From Spongiihabitans sp963422685 (GTDB lineage: Bacteria > Pseudomonadota > Gammaproteobacteria > Arenicellales > Poriferihabitantaceae), in the NCBI GenBank assembly GCA_963422685.1, contig OY730442.1:2170001-2234000 (forward strand): DNA of 64,000 bases, in the 5' to 3' direction. Below are positions 8,871 through 17,894 of this stretch, piece after piece. The stretch's first letter is position 1, and each line of letters begins with the position of its first letter. Under the pieces are notes generated by a model, which made no database searches, had not been told where the DNA came from, and saw nothing but the letters and a program-made list of their open reading frames with translations. A program made the translations under genes and the position numbers.

Positions 8871-9918
8871 TGCAGATGCTTTGAATCGTGGATCAGGCTA
8901 AAGAAAAGTCGCCGAGTATAGCGAATTTCATACATTTCTGCCCTGGGTTGACCGGGTTGCGACAAGGCTTTTACCCGCCAGGCGGTTTCCAGCGATATGG
9001 TCAGGCAAATACATCCCCACATGCCGGAAAAATGCCGGCTTGTGCGGCAAACAATTCCAGATAATTTTTGCCGCACCGCTTTGCGTTGGCAATGGCAGAG
9101 CCGGATTGCTGGCTAACTACAGGCCTGGGAAAGACGGGGAGAAAAAATATGAAACATGGGTGTGCAGAGGTGTCGATAGTCAAACGGGCGCCGGATTTTT
9201 CCCATCATACCCACAAATACGCTTTCATCTTTGGCATTTGGCTATTCAGGCGCACGGCAGGCGAGGTCCAGGCTGCGCCTGGGCTCCTGGTGGTCTAACG
9301 TCTTCTGGATGGTCTTCTGGCAGGCTGGTGGCGCGGCTGCCAATCAGTATCGTCCACGGCGATCCATGGCCGGGCGACATGAGGGCGTACAGGGTTACCG
9401 GGGTGACAGCGGCGAGTTTGCCGTATTATTGGATGAAATGACGGCGGTGCTGGTTATCAGACATCTGGGTCTGACTCGTTATGACAATGCCAAGGGAACA
9501 CCAAGTAGTACGGCTAACAGGAATGAAGTGGTTGCACGATAAGTGCTGTACCAGATATGCCATAATAATCTTTGGTAAACAGGGATAACCGATAATCCGG
9601 GTCTCGACTAAACCATTCAACCATAACGGTTATCGGATCAGACCGCCGCTGAAAGGAAGCCACGGGCAACCATTTGATACATACCAGACGGCAATGGCGA
9701 TTATGTAGCCGGCCCACATAAACCGGAGTTTTTGATGTCCGAGCAGTTTGCCCACGGATTATTTTTCCTGAATACTGGAAAAGAAAATCATGCGGCGTAT
9801 CAATTATAAAGCGGGCAATTGATGCAGAAAATGTAAAGCGGTATGTAGGAGACTTGATTCCCTCAGCGTGTAGGCCTATCCGGGAGACACGATAAATCGC
9901 GTTTCCACCGTGATATTA
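8871..9918. other. About 1 kb with no recognisable intact gene
   Basis: Open frames here (up to about 130 codons) overlap one another, show no family resemblance and no good ribosome sites. Between about 9430 and 9600 the minus strand reads a short piece (TTSFLLAVLLGVPLA) that looks like a membrane-permease helix, but it is broken by stops. I read this as a decayed region; the original genes cannot be named. Confidence 0.5.
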
Positions 9919-10944
9919 TCATCTGGATTGCATGAGCTGCGCTATGCGCCGGGAGTGCTCGCCGCCTTCCAGTGCGATGGTGATCAACATGGTCAGCGGG
10001 ATTGAGAGGAACATGCCGGCCGGTCCCAGCACCCAGCCCCAGAAAATCAGGGAAACAAAGACCACAAACGAAGACAGATTTAATTCGTTGCCCATTAACC
10101 GGGTTTCAACAACGTTGCCGACCACGAGGTTAATACCGACATATCCCGCAGTTGCCCATAAAGCGGTGAATAACCCGTGATCGACCAGCGCCAGCAATAC
10201 CGCAGGCAGGCCGGCAAGAATGGACCCGACATAGGGTATGAAATTGAGGAAAAACGCCAATACGGCCCAGAGAAGTATATAGTCAATTTCCAGCATCCAC
10301 AAAATCACGGCAATACACAGCGCGGTCAAGGCGCTGGTGGCCGCTTTTAGTGCGAGATAGCGCATAACCCTGGTGGTGAAGGTTTGCAGCCGCGGCAGTT
10401 GTTGATCCGGGTTTTTCAATGCGGTTCTGAGTTTATCCGGCAGGGTAGCCACCTCGGCCAGAATAAATAGTACGGCCAAAAATACCACCAGCCCATCCGC
10501 CAGCAGATTACTTAAGCCGCTGAGCATGTAATTTAACAATCTGATTAGTGAATTCGGGTCGGCCAGTTCGGTAATGCGGTCCAGGGGCAGCGAATAGCCC
10601 CAATCCGCGATAATGACGTTTAATTGCTGGTACAGGCTTCCGAGGTTTTGTTTATATCTTGGTAGTGACTGGCTGAATTGCTCGAGAGAACTGGCGATCA
10701 AACTAAATACGGCAGCCCCCAGGAGCCCGACTACGCCCAGAATAATAATTAACGCCGCGAGTGTCGGTAGGCCGTGGCGCTGCAGCCAGAATAGTGACGG
10801 GGTACAGATTATAGCGATGAAAACCGCCATCAACAGCGGCGACACAATGCCGCTGGCGCTCTTGAGCCCGGCAATTAACACCACAAGCGCCGCGCCCACG
10901 AGTATCATTCGTGCGGCGGGCGAAAAAGAGTCGGATAGTGCCAT
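9919..10944 (-). CDS. AI-2E family transporter (PerM/TqsA-type membrane protein)
   Basis: The 341-residue polytopic membrane protein has two N-terminal hydrophobic hairpins, a more polar central segment (about residues 85-150), and a C-terminal membrane block. That block includes FFLNFIPYVGSILAGLPA and FWGWVLGPAGMFLSIPL, hallmarks of the family. Members export diverse small molecules or ions; the name comes from one quorum-signal exporter and does not define a substrate here. It ends the minus-strand run that begins with the two-component genes, 18 bp after the kinase gene. Confidence 0.9.
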   Translation of the reverse strand: MALSDSFSPAARMILVGAALVVLIAGLKSASGIVSPLLMAVFIAIICTPSLFWLQRHGLPTLAALIIILGVVGLLGAAVFSLIASSLEQFSQSLPRYKQNLGSLYQQLNVIIADWGYSLPLDRITELADPNSLIRLLNYMLSGLSNLLADGLVVFLAVLFILAEVATLPDKLRTALKNPDQQLPRLQTFTTRVMRYLALKAATSALTALCIAVILWMLEIDYILLWAVLAFFLNFIPYVGSILAGLPAVLLALVDHGLFTALWATAGYVGINLVVGNVVETRLMGNELNLSSFVVFVSLIFWGWVLGPAGMFLSIPLTMLITIALEGGEHSRRIAQLMQSR

Positions 10945-10962
10945 AATGCGTTGTCTGGCTGA

Positions 10963-12420
10963 TTATTGGGGTGCAATCCGCTGGTGGGGAGCGAGTGTTT
11001 GTTGTGGTTTGGAGGCGGATATTATCGGCTTCGTCGCATTGCCTTGCGTCAGCGGCAGTCTGATGATGGTGCGCAGCCCCGGCCTGTTGTCTGCTAATGT
11101 AATCGTTCCGCCGTGCAATGTGATAACTGCGGATACCATGCTTAATCCAAGTCCATTGCCACTGTTGCTTCGGCTTTGATCCAGTCGATAAAACCGCCGA
11201 AATACTTTATCGTATTCAGACTCGGGGATGCCGGGGCCATTGTCGGCAATGGTAACCACCAGTTCCGTGTCCAGCCGGATAAGCGATAATGACAGGTTGC
11301 CCTGCACCGGGGTGTATTGGATGGAATTTTCTATGACATTGGCGAATGCCTGGAATAAGAGATCCCGGTCACCCCGGGAATTGATATTGTCGTCCAGCGT
11401 GGTGTCCAGTGATTGATGTTTTTCTTCCACTAATGGTTCATAAAATTCCACTATATCTGCGAGCAGAGATTGAAAATCGATTCGGCAAAACCCGGCTTTC
11501 ACCTGTCCTGCTTCTATTCGTGCAATGCGCAGGAGGGCATTAAACGTGGTCAACAGGGAATCCGCCTCTTTAATCGACTGCTCCAGGTTTGCCGCAGATT
11601 GCGACTGCGGATTTTCCTGCAACCGGGCTTCTTCTAGATGCTGTCGCAGCCTGGCCAGCGGTGTCCTCAAATCGTGTGCAATATTGTCGGTTACCCGGCG
11701 AATGTCTTCCATTAACATTTGAATTCGGTCCAGCATCTGGTTGAGATTGTCGGCCATTTGATCGAAATCGTCATTGCGCCCAGTTACCGGCACACGGCGT
11801 GACAGGTCGCCGGACATGATGCTTTTTGTGGTTTGATTGATTTTTTCGATCTTGCGAACTGTCCTTCTGCTCAACACCAATCCGCCGAGGAAAGCTAGCA
11901 GAACCATAATTGCCAGCCCCCAGGTCAATGCCTGGATGATTCTGCCTTTGGCCTCGGTGAGCTGGTTTATGTCGCGACCCACTAACAATCCATATTTTCC
12001 GGGCAGTCGAAAAACCTTGGCTCTGGCCAGGTGGGTTTCGTTCGTCTGTTCGTTAATCTTCAGGGTAAATTCGATCCAGTCGTTGTTAATGGATGCGTCT
12101 TTCGGCCATCGGTCCAGATTCCCCACCAACGGCTGCAAGGTAAATGTGGTCAACAGATAAATCGAGTTGCCAGTGGCCTGCTGCCGGTCAATGCGTTCGG
12201 CGATCAACCGGGTTAATCCTTGCAGCCCTTCCTGCTCATACCGTTCCGCCAAGCCTTGTATTTCCGCCTGGATGGTGCTGTCCATTTGCTGGGTCATGTA
12301 GGACGCGGTAAAAACATAAAAGAAATAAAACAGCAACAATGTGGAGATACTGAAGATGGCGGCGTATAACAACGCCAGCCGAAACGTGTAACTGTGAAAC
12401 AGGCTACTGCGCTGCGGCAC
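10963..12420 (-). CDS. Sensor histidine kinase (HAMP, HisKA, HATPase)
   Basis: The 485-residue membrane kinase has two membrane helices (about 12-38 and 165-184) around a 125-residue periplasmic sensor. A HAMP linker follows, then the phospho-acceptor H249 in NIAHDLRTPLARL and an ATPase domain with N box NVIENSIQYT, G1 DNGPGIP and G2 GNGLGLSM. It overlaps the response-regulator gene by 17 bp, so the two form one operon. The stimulus cannot be told from the sequence. The sensor part has no recognisable named domain. Confidence 0.93.
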   Translation of the reverse strand: MPQRSSLFHSYTFRLALLYAAIFSISTLLLFYFFYVFTASYMTQQMDSTIQAEIQGLAERYEQEGLQGLTRLIAERIDRQQATGNSIYLLTTFTLQPLVGNLDRWPKDASINNDWIEFTLKINEQTNETHLARAKVFRLPGKYGLLVGRDINQLTEAKGRIIQALTWGLAIMVLLAFLGGLVLSRRTVRKIEKINQTTKSIMSGDLSRRVPVTGRNDDFDQMADNLNQMLDRIQMLMEDIRRVTDNIAHDLRTPLARLRQHLEEARLQENPQSQSAANLEQSIKEADSLLTTFNALLRIARIEAGQVKAGFCRIDFQSLLADIVEFYEPLVEEKHQSLDTTLDDNINSRGDRDLLFQAFANVIENSIQYTPVQGNLSLSLIRLDTELVVTIADNGPGIPESEYDKVFRRFYRLDQSRSNSGNGLGLSMVSAVITLHGGTITLADNRPGLRTIIRLPLTQGNATKPIISASKPQQTLAPHQRIAPQ

Positions 12421-13084
12421 GTAAAATATAGCCGGTTCCGCGCACCGTATTCAGCAGCGGCGTTGCAAAATTTTTATCAATTTTTCCACGCAGCCGGCTG
12501 ATGTGCACGTCTATCACATTGGTTTGCGGGTCGAAGTGATAGTCCCAGACATTTTCCAGCAGCATGGTGCGGGTGACCACCTGATTGCTGTGCCGCATCA
12601 GATATTCCAGCAATCGAAACTCCCGGGGCTGCAAGTCAATCTCGCTGCCCTGCCGTTTGACCTCCCGGGTCAACAGGTCCATCACCAGATCGCCAGCGAT
12701 CAATGTGGTTGCCTGGGTTTCAGCCGAAGCGCGCCTGGCCAGTGCCTCCAGCCTTGCCAGTAATTCAGAAAATGCAAATGGTTTGGTCAAATAATCATCG
12801 CCACCGGCCGTCAGGCCTTCCACACGATCATCAACATCGCCCAATGCGCTCAATATCAACGCGGGAGTATGATTGTTTTTTGTGCGCAGGGTTGCAATGA
12901 TGGTTAAACCATCCATGACGGGCAGCATTCGATCGACCACCAGCACCTGGTAGTTTTCGCTGCCGGCCATGGATAAACCGCTGTCGCCCCGCTCGGCTAT
13001 ATCCGCAGTATGCCCTGCTTCAAGCAGTCCTTTATGAATATAAGCGGCGGTAGCTTGGTCGTCTTCTATTATCAATACGCGCAT
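12404..13084 (-). CDS. OmpR/PhoB-type response regulator
   Basis: The 226-residue regulator has an N-terminal receiver with acidic pocket E7-D8-D9, phospho-acceptor D51 (VVDRMLP) and the conserved lysine in YLTKPF. A winged-helix DNA-binding domain follows (REFRLLEYLM, VDVHISRLRGKID, RGTGYIL). It is the first gene of a minus-strand unit with its kinase and the AI-2E-type transporter. Targets are not apparent; by position the exporter downstream is the first candidate. Confidence 0.95.
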   Translation of the reverse strand: MRVLIIEDDQATAAYIHKGLLEAGHTADIAERGDSGLSMAGSENYQVLVVDRMLPVMDGLTIIATLRTKNNHTPALILSALGDVDDRVEGLTAGGDDYLTKPFAFSELLARLEALARRASAETQATTLIAGDLVMDLLTREVKRQGSEIDLQPREFRLLEYLMRHSNQVVTRTMLLENVWDYHFDPQTNVIDVHISRLRGKIDKNFATPLLNTVRGTGYILRAAAQ

Positions 13085-13274
13085 CGAGTTTTCTATCGGG
13101 CTTTATGGTTTTAGAATCAGGGTTTATAAGAAGATATTTGCAAAATACGATAAATAACGCAATAGCGGTGGATTTATGGGCAATGGACGTGACTCGATTT
13201 GTCGTCAACTTATGGTCAACTATGCGGTGCGCGGCCTATTTTAGAACAATTTTACCAATCAATGAATCTGGCCC

Positions 13275-13916
13275 GTGATCGACAGGCTCGATAAGCAGGC
13301 ACAGCACACAATGATTGCAGCCGAGTTGAACGCCGCATGCAGGATTGATCCCGGCCTGGGAGCGGTGTTGGAGCGGGCAGGGTATCCGCAGCCAAGATCC
13401 AGGGAGCCTGGGTTTGCCACTTTAGTGGAAATTATAAATGCCCAGCAGTTATCCACTAAAGCCGCCGCCGCAATCTGGCGCAGGGTGGAGCGGTCATGCC
13501 GCGGCGCGGTTACACCGAAAAAAATACTCAACAGGTCGCCGCATCAACTGCGGCAATGCGGGCTGTCCAGCAGGAAAGTCAGCTATGTTACGGGACTGGC
13601 CGAATCGCTGTTGTCCAAACAGCTTGTGCTCAAATCCCTGGAGCGTATGCCAGACGAAGAAGTGATTGCCGGGCTGACCAGAATAAAAGGGCTGGGAAGA
13701 TGGTCTGCGGAAATATATGCGATGTTTGCACTGGATAGAAAAGATATATTTCCAGCAAATGATGTGGCCTTGCAGGTCGCGGTTCAACGCTGCAAGAAGC
13801 TGGGAAGTCGGCCAGATGAAAGGCAAACCCGGCAAATTGCTGACCAGTGGTCGCCGCACAGAACCGCTGTGGCGGTGCTGCTGTGGAAGTACTACGGCGC
13901 TACCGCGTTGGACTGA
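13275..13916 (+). CDS. DNA-3-methyladenine glycosylase II-type (HhH-GPD) enzyme
   Basis: The 213-residue HhH-GPD base-excision glycosylase is shorter than E. coli AlkA because it lacks the extra N-terminal domain. The helix-hairpin-helix reads LTRIKGLGRWSAEIY, and the catalytic aspartate lies in FPANDVALQV. Such enzymes remove alkylated bases such as 3-methyladenine. The frame starts with GTG at 13275; the nearby ATG at 13263 is out of frame. It stands alone, divergent from the response-regulator gene. Confidence 0.88.
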   Translation: MIDRLDKQAQHTMIAAELNAACRIDPGLGAVLERAGYPQPRSREPGFATLVEIINAQQLSTKAAAAIWRRVERSCRGAVTPKKILNRSPHQLRQCGLSSRKVSYVTGLAESLLSKQLVLKSLERMPDEEVIAGLTRIKGLGRWSAEIYAMFALDRKDIFPANDVALQVAVQRCKKLGSRPDERQTRQIADQWSPHRTAVAVLLWKYYGATALD

Positions 13917-13993
13917 GCGTTTTCAGGCACCGCAGGCCCGGCAAATACCAGCATAACTCTCGCTAGGGACGATGCTTCGTCCGATATTCGTAC

Positions 13994-14329
13994 TCACAAG
14001 TTCGTCATGCGGAGGAGTTCAACCTCGCAAGTTTCGTTGTCAGGAATCGCGGACGCATACATCTCGTTCATGCCGCCGTACTCATTGCGAGCGCGAAAGG
14101 TCATTTCCAGGCTGCGGGTGTGATCCTCCGTCAAGGGATCGACCAGGGTTGCGACATGCTCGTAACTGCTCGGGTCACGAAGGCGATCCCGGACAAATTC
14201 CCGGAGTCCCAAGGTGCCCCGCCGATTCCCGGGGCGGCCTGTCAGGCAATGGACCCCGGAATTTTTCCTGACCGTTTCTCTCGCGAACCGCGGGGCCTTG
14301 TTCTCCTCGGATTCTGGCCGGTTTGACAA
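13994..14329 (-). pseudogene. Fragment of a small conserved hypothetical protein
   Basis: The C-terminal half of this 111-codon frame (VRDRLRDPSSYEHV, FRARNEYGG, ETCEVELL) resembles small secreted or lipoprotein-like families with the pattern LKDPDSYEH...FRAKNSFGG. The first part is proline/arginine-rich and does not look like a signal peptide, so the real N-terminus may be lost. No function can be assigned. Confidence 0.35.
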
Positions 14330-14337
14330 GATGAGAA

Positions 14338-14545
14338 TTATCGGGATGCGGGCCAGGAAGATGCCCCAGTAAGTTTTTCTTTCCAGTTTCGACGAGATTT
14401 AATCAGTGAGCTGCAGTTTTGGCTGACGTTATACTGCTTCGCGAGCATCCTGCCGGTGTCCCTGGGTGCCCGAATGTCGCGCACATTCTGTTCAGACAAC
14501 TTGTTGCGTCCGTGGTTTTTCCCTCGACCCAACCGCCCTGCACGT
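14338..14545 (-). pseudogene. Remnant with helix-turn-helix resembling HNH endonuclease tails
   Basis: On the minus strand, from about 14525 down, the frame reads GRNKLSEQNVRDIRAP followed by LAKQYNVSQNCSSLIKSRRNW. This pattern (K-L-T-E-x-x-V-x-x-I-R ... A-x-x-Y-G-V-S ... I-x-x-x-x-x-W) is typical of the DNA-binding tail of HNH homing-type endonucleases and related small phage proteins. No nuclease domain precedes it. The open frame only continues upstream because it runs through the end of aapP. I regard it as an orphan fragment. Confidence 0.4.
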
Positions 14546-15322
14546 TTAATGCTCCAGAATTTGACTGAGGAATAATTTGGTACGTTCATGCCGGGCATTA
14601 TCAAAGAACTCATCCGGATTGTTTTGTTCGATAATTTCTCCGCCGTCCATAAATATTACCCGGTCCGCCACGGTTTTAGCGAAGCCCATTTCGTGAGTAA
14701 CGCACAGCATGGTAATACCTTCGTGCGCCAACTCAATCATCACATCCAGAACTTCCTTGATCATTTCGGGATCAAGCGCGGAGGTCGGCTCATCGAACAG
14801 CATGATGCGCGGCTTCATGCACAGGCTGCGTGCGATGGCCACACGCTGCTGTTGTCCGCCGGATAATTGCCCGGGGAATTTATTGGCCTGCTCCGGGATT
14901 TTTACCCGTTCGAGGAATTGCATGGCGACTTCTTCGGCTTCGGCGCGCGGCGTCTTGCGCACCCAGATGGGCGCCAGGGTGCAATTTTCCAACACCGTCA
15001 AATGCGGGAACAGATTGAAGTGTTGAAAGACCATGCCCACTTCCCGCCGCACGATTTCGATATTTTTCAGATCATTGGTCAGCTCAACGCCATCCACAAT
15101 AATATCGCCTTGCTGATGTTCTTCCAGTCGGTTAATACAGCGAATCATGGTCGATTTGCCTGAACCGGATGGGCCACAAATTACGATTTTTTCACCCCGG
15201 GTGACGTTCAGGTTGATATCTTTCAGCACATGGAACTGGCCGTACCATTTGTGCATGGCGTTAATGATGATGATGCAGGCCGATTGGGCCGCATTTTCCG
15301 CAGTTCGTGTTGGATCATTCAT
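14546..15322 (-). CDS. aapP: General L-amino-acid ABC transporter ATPase (AapP/GlnQ-type)
   Basis: The 258-residue polar-amino-acid ABC ATPase has Walker A GPSGSGKST, signature LSGGQQQR, Walker B IMLFDEPTSALDPE and the H-loop CVTHEMGF. It energises uptake by the two permeases encoded directly upstream on the same strand (21 bp gap). In the Aap system (AapJQMP) it is the last gene, as here. Confidence 0.94.
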   Translation of the reverse strand: MNDPTRTAENAAQSACIIIINAMHKWYGQFHVLKDINLNVTRGEKIVICGPSGSGKSTMIRCINRLEEHQQGDIIVDGVELTNDLKNIEIVRREVGMVFQHFNLFPHLTVLENCTLAPIWVRKTPRAEAEEVAMQFLERVKIPEQANKFPGQLSGGQQQRVAIARSLCMKPRIMLFDEPTSALDPEMIKEVLDVMIELAHEGITMLCVTHEMGFAKTVADRVIFMDGGEIIEQNNPDEFFDNARHERTKLFLSQILEH

Positions 15323-15342
15323 TGTTATATTCGTTTTTTAGA

Positions 15343-16452
15343 TTATCTTTTGTGTTCAGTCTGCAATTTGTTTTCCAGATAAAGCGAATAGCGGGCCATT
15401 GAAAAACACGAGATGAAGAAGAAAATCGCTACAAACAAATAGACCTCGTTGGACAGCCCAGTCCATTTGGTATCCGCCAGGGACGCCCGGCCAATACCCA
15501 GTGGGTCCAGCAGGCCGATAATCAGCACCAGGGTGGTGTCTTTGTATAATCCGATAAATGTGTTGACAATCCCCGGAATAGAGATTTTTAACGCCTGGGG
15601 CAGTACCACCAGTCGCATGGCAGGCCAATACTTCAGCCCCATGGCATCCGCCGCTTCAATCTGGCCTTTTGGAATGGCCTGCAAGCCGCCCCGTATGACT
15701 TCGGCCATATAGGCCGAGGCGAACAGCGTCACCATGATCAACACGCGCAACAGCAGATCAAAGGTGGTGCCGGGCGGCAGGAAGTAACTCAACATGGTTG
15801 ACGCCACGAACAACAGCGTAATCAATGGCACGCCGCGGATAAACTCAATGAATCCGATGCAGAAATAACGGATTATCGGCAGCCTGGACTGGCGGCCCAA
15901 TGCCAGGCATATACCGATGGGCAGAGAAGCGGCAATTCCGGTTACGCCGATTACCAGGGTGAGCATGAAGCCGCCGAATTTGTCCGTTGCCACCGGCGTG
16001 AGTCCAAACCCACCCACCAGCAGCCAGCCCGCGATAAACGGGAATATCATGGAAAAGTACAGGCCGTACTTGCGATAGGGCACGTTATCAAACAGCACTG
16101 GCACCACCGCCGCCACCAGCAAAACAAACGACAGGTTCACCCTCCAGCGCTGTTCGATGGGGTAGAACCCGTAGGTGAACAGTCTCGCTCGTTCGCCGAT
16201 AAATGCCCAGCAGGCGCCGCCCGCTTTGGCCTGACACGCTTCGCGGTCGGTGCCGGTGTAGGCTGCGTCAATGAGTAGCCAGTCCACTCCCCCCGGTATG
16301 ATTTTGTATAGAAACCATGCCACCAGAATGGTCATGATGACATTGGCCGGCGTGGCCAGCAGATTTTCCCTTATCCACGCAAGCGGGCCGATGGTATTGG
16401 CCGGCGGCGCCAGGTCTGGATGTTCGCCGACGGGATATGATTTTTGGTTCAT
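15343..16452 (-). CDS. aapM: General L-amino-acid ABC permease AapM
   Basis: The 369-residue His/Glu/Gln/Arg/opine-family permease has an N-terminal extension typical of AapM. That extension (about residues 25-150) holds extra membrane helices and a periplasmic stretch with two cysteines (REACQAKAGGACWAF). The inner-membrane permease domain follows, with the EAA motif EAADAMGLKYWPAMRLVVLPQ-like segment near residue 285. It forms a heterodimer with AapQ. The gap to aapP is 21 bp and to aapQ 12 bp. Confidence 0.93.
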   Translation of the reverse strand: MNQKSYPVGEHPDLAPPANTIGPLAWIRENLLATPANVIMTILVAWFLYKIIPGGVDWLLIDAAYTGTDREACQAKAGGACWAFIGERARLFTYGFYPIEQRWRVNLSFVLLVAAVVPVLFDNVPYRKYGLYFSMIFPFIAGWLLVGGFGLTPVATDKFGGFMLTLVIGVTGIAASLPIGICLALGRQSRLPIIRYFCIGFIEFIRGVPLITLLFVASTMLSYFLPPGTTFDLLLRVLIMVTLFASAYMAEVIRGGLQAIPKGQIEAADAMGLKYWPAMRLVVLPQALKISIPGIVNTFIGLYKDTTLVLIIGLLDPLGIGRASLADTKWTGLSNEVYLFVAIFFFISCFSMARYSLYLENKLQTEHKR

Positions 16453-16464
16453 GGTGTTTTCGGG

Positions 16465-17667
16465 TTAGCGTTCAACCAGTTTGATTCGGTCGTTGTACCA
16501 GTTCATGGCGGCAGAAATCAGCAGCGATATGGCGAGATACAGTAGTAACACGATGGTCATACACTCCATTTCCCGACCGGTTTGATTCAAAGAGATGCCG
16601 CCGATGGTGGCAACGATGTCCATATAACCAATGGCGATTGCCAAAGACGAATTCTTTGTCAGATTCAGGTATTGGCTGGTAAGCGGTGGAACGATAACCC
16701 GCAATGCCTGTGGAACAACCACCAGACTCAGGGTTCGACTCCGATTGATCCCCAATGCACCGGCGGCTTCGGTTTGTCCGTAACTTACCGCCGTGATACC
16801 TGCGCGGACAATTTCGCCGATAAAAGCGGCGGTATAGCCGGAAAGTGCGATCCAAAGCGCGATAAATTCCGGGCGGACCACCATGCCACCTTTAAAGTTG
16901 AAACCACGCAATGCGGGGGTGTCCCAGGTTATCGGGCTGCCCAGGATAAAGTAGGCTATCCATGGAATGCCGATGATGGCGCCGAGGCAAATCCAGAATA
17001 CCGGGTAATGTTTTCCTGTTTGATCCTGAATCCTTTGCGCATATCGCTTGAACCAGAGACTAAACAGGATGCCCGCGACGCACAATCCACCAACTATCCA
17101 GAACAATGGTTCCAGTATGGGCCTGGGAGTGAAAAATCCCCGATTGGTCAGATAGGCCGCATCGTTGAAACTGATTGCATTTTTGGGGATTGGCAGCGCA
17201 TGTACGATAATCCCGTGAACCAGCAGGATATGCAGTAAAACCGGCACATTCCTGACGTACTCGATGTAGACGTAGGATAGCTTGTTGGTCAGCCAGTTTC
17301 TGGAAAGTCGCAGCACGCCCAGAATGAACCCCAGAATAGTGGCCAGAACCAAACCAGAGGCGGCCACCAGCAAGGTGTTGAGAATACCTACCAGCATGGC
17401 CCGCAAATGGCTCGACCGGGAGGTATATTCGATAAGGTGCTGATTTATGTCGTAACTCGAAGGCTGGGATAAAAATCCGAAGCTGTAGCCTTTGCCTATG
17501 GCCTCCAGGTTGGCGGCGGCATTGCGCACAATATAGGCGAAGAAGCCAAATATCAGCGCCGCTGCAATAATCTGCACGATGACCGAGCGGGATTCCTTGT
17601 CATTCCATAACCGCGATATGAGGTTTCGCCGGGGTATCGGGTTTTTGGTTATGGTTGTTTCACTCAT
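16465..17667 (-). CDS. aapQ: General L-amino-acid ABC permease AapQ
   Basis: The 400-residue permease partners AapM. It has an N-terminal helix, the permease domain with the conserved IEYVRNVPVLLHIL stretch near residue 135, and the EAA loop (TEAAGALGINRSRTLSLVV) near residue 300. This is the first gene of the transport operon seen here. In known aap operons a periplasmic binding-protein gene (aapJ) precedes aapQ. Here the upstream neighbour is an unrelated, divergent oxidoreductase gene, so the binding protein must be encoded elsewhere or is missing. Confidence 0.93.
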   Translation of the reverse strand: MSETTITKNPIPRRNLISRLWNDKESRSVIVQIIAAALIFGFFAYIVRNAAANLEAIGKGYSFGFLSQPSSYDINQHLIEYTSRSSHLRAMLVGILNTLLVAASGLVLATILGFILGVLRLSRNWLTNKLSYVYIEYVRNVPVLLHILLVHGIIVHALPIPKNAISFNDAAYLTNRGFFTPRPILEPLFWIVGGLCVAGILFSLWFKRYAQRIQDQTGKHYPVFWICLGAIIGIPWIAYFILGSPITWDTPALRGFNFKGGMVVRPEFIALWIALSGYTAAFIGEIVRAGITAVSYGQTEAAGALGINRSRTLSLVVVPQALRVIVPPLTSQYLNLTKNSSLAIAIGYMDIVATIGGISLNQTGREMECMTIVLLLYLAISLLISAAMNWYNDRIKLVER

Positions 17668-17894
17668 CGGTAAATATCATTTAATACAAACCGTTTCTAT
17701 ATTTCATTTTCAGTATACTGCAAATTCAACGTCACTCAATGCCCAAATGGTATTTATATGCGTGCCCCCAGTTGTTTTCCCGAGGTTTTCCTGAGTTTGT
17801 ATACAAATATTTTAACCACAATCCGTCCACATATTCGCATCACTGGTTGTCACAGGTTGATTGAAGTGATCAAATCTGAATTGATTATGCCGCC

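Noticed and set aside
9040..9441. A 133-codon open frame after glnS
   Set aside because: No ribosome site, no family resemblance, and overlapping frames of similar length occur in the same stretch.
14338..14613. A 91-codon gene reaching into aapP
   Set aside because: Its upstream third is only the opposite reading of the aapP end; just the helix-turn-helix tail below 14546 resembles anything.
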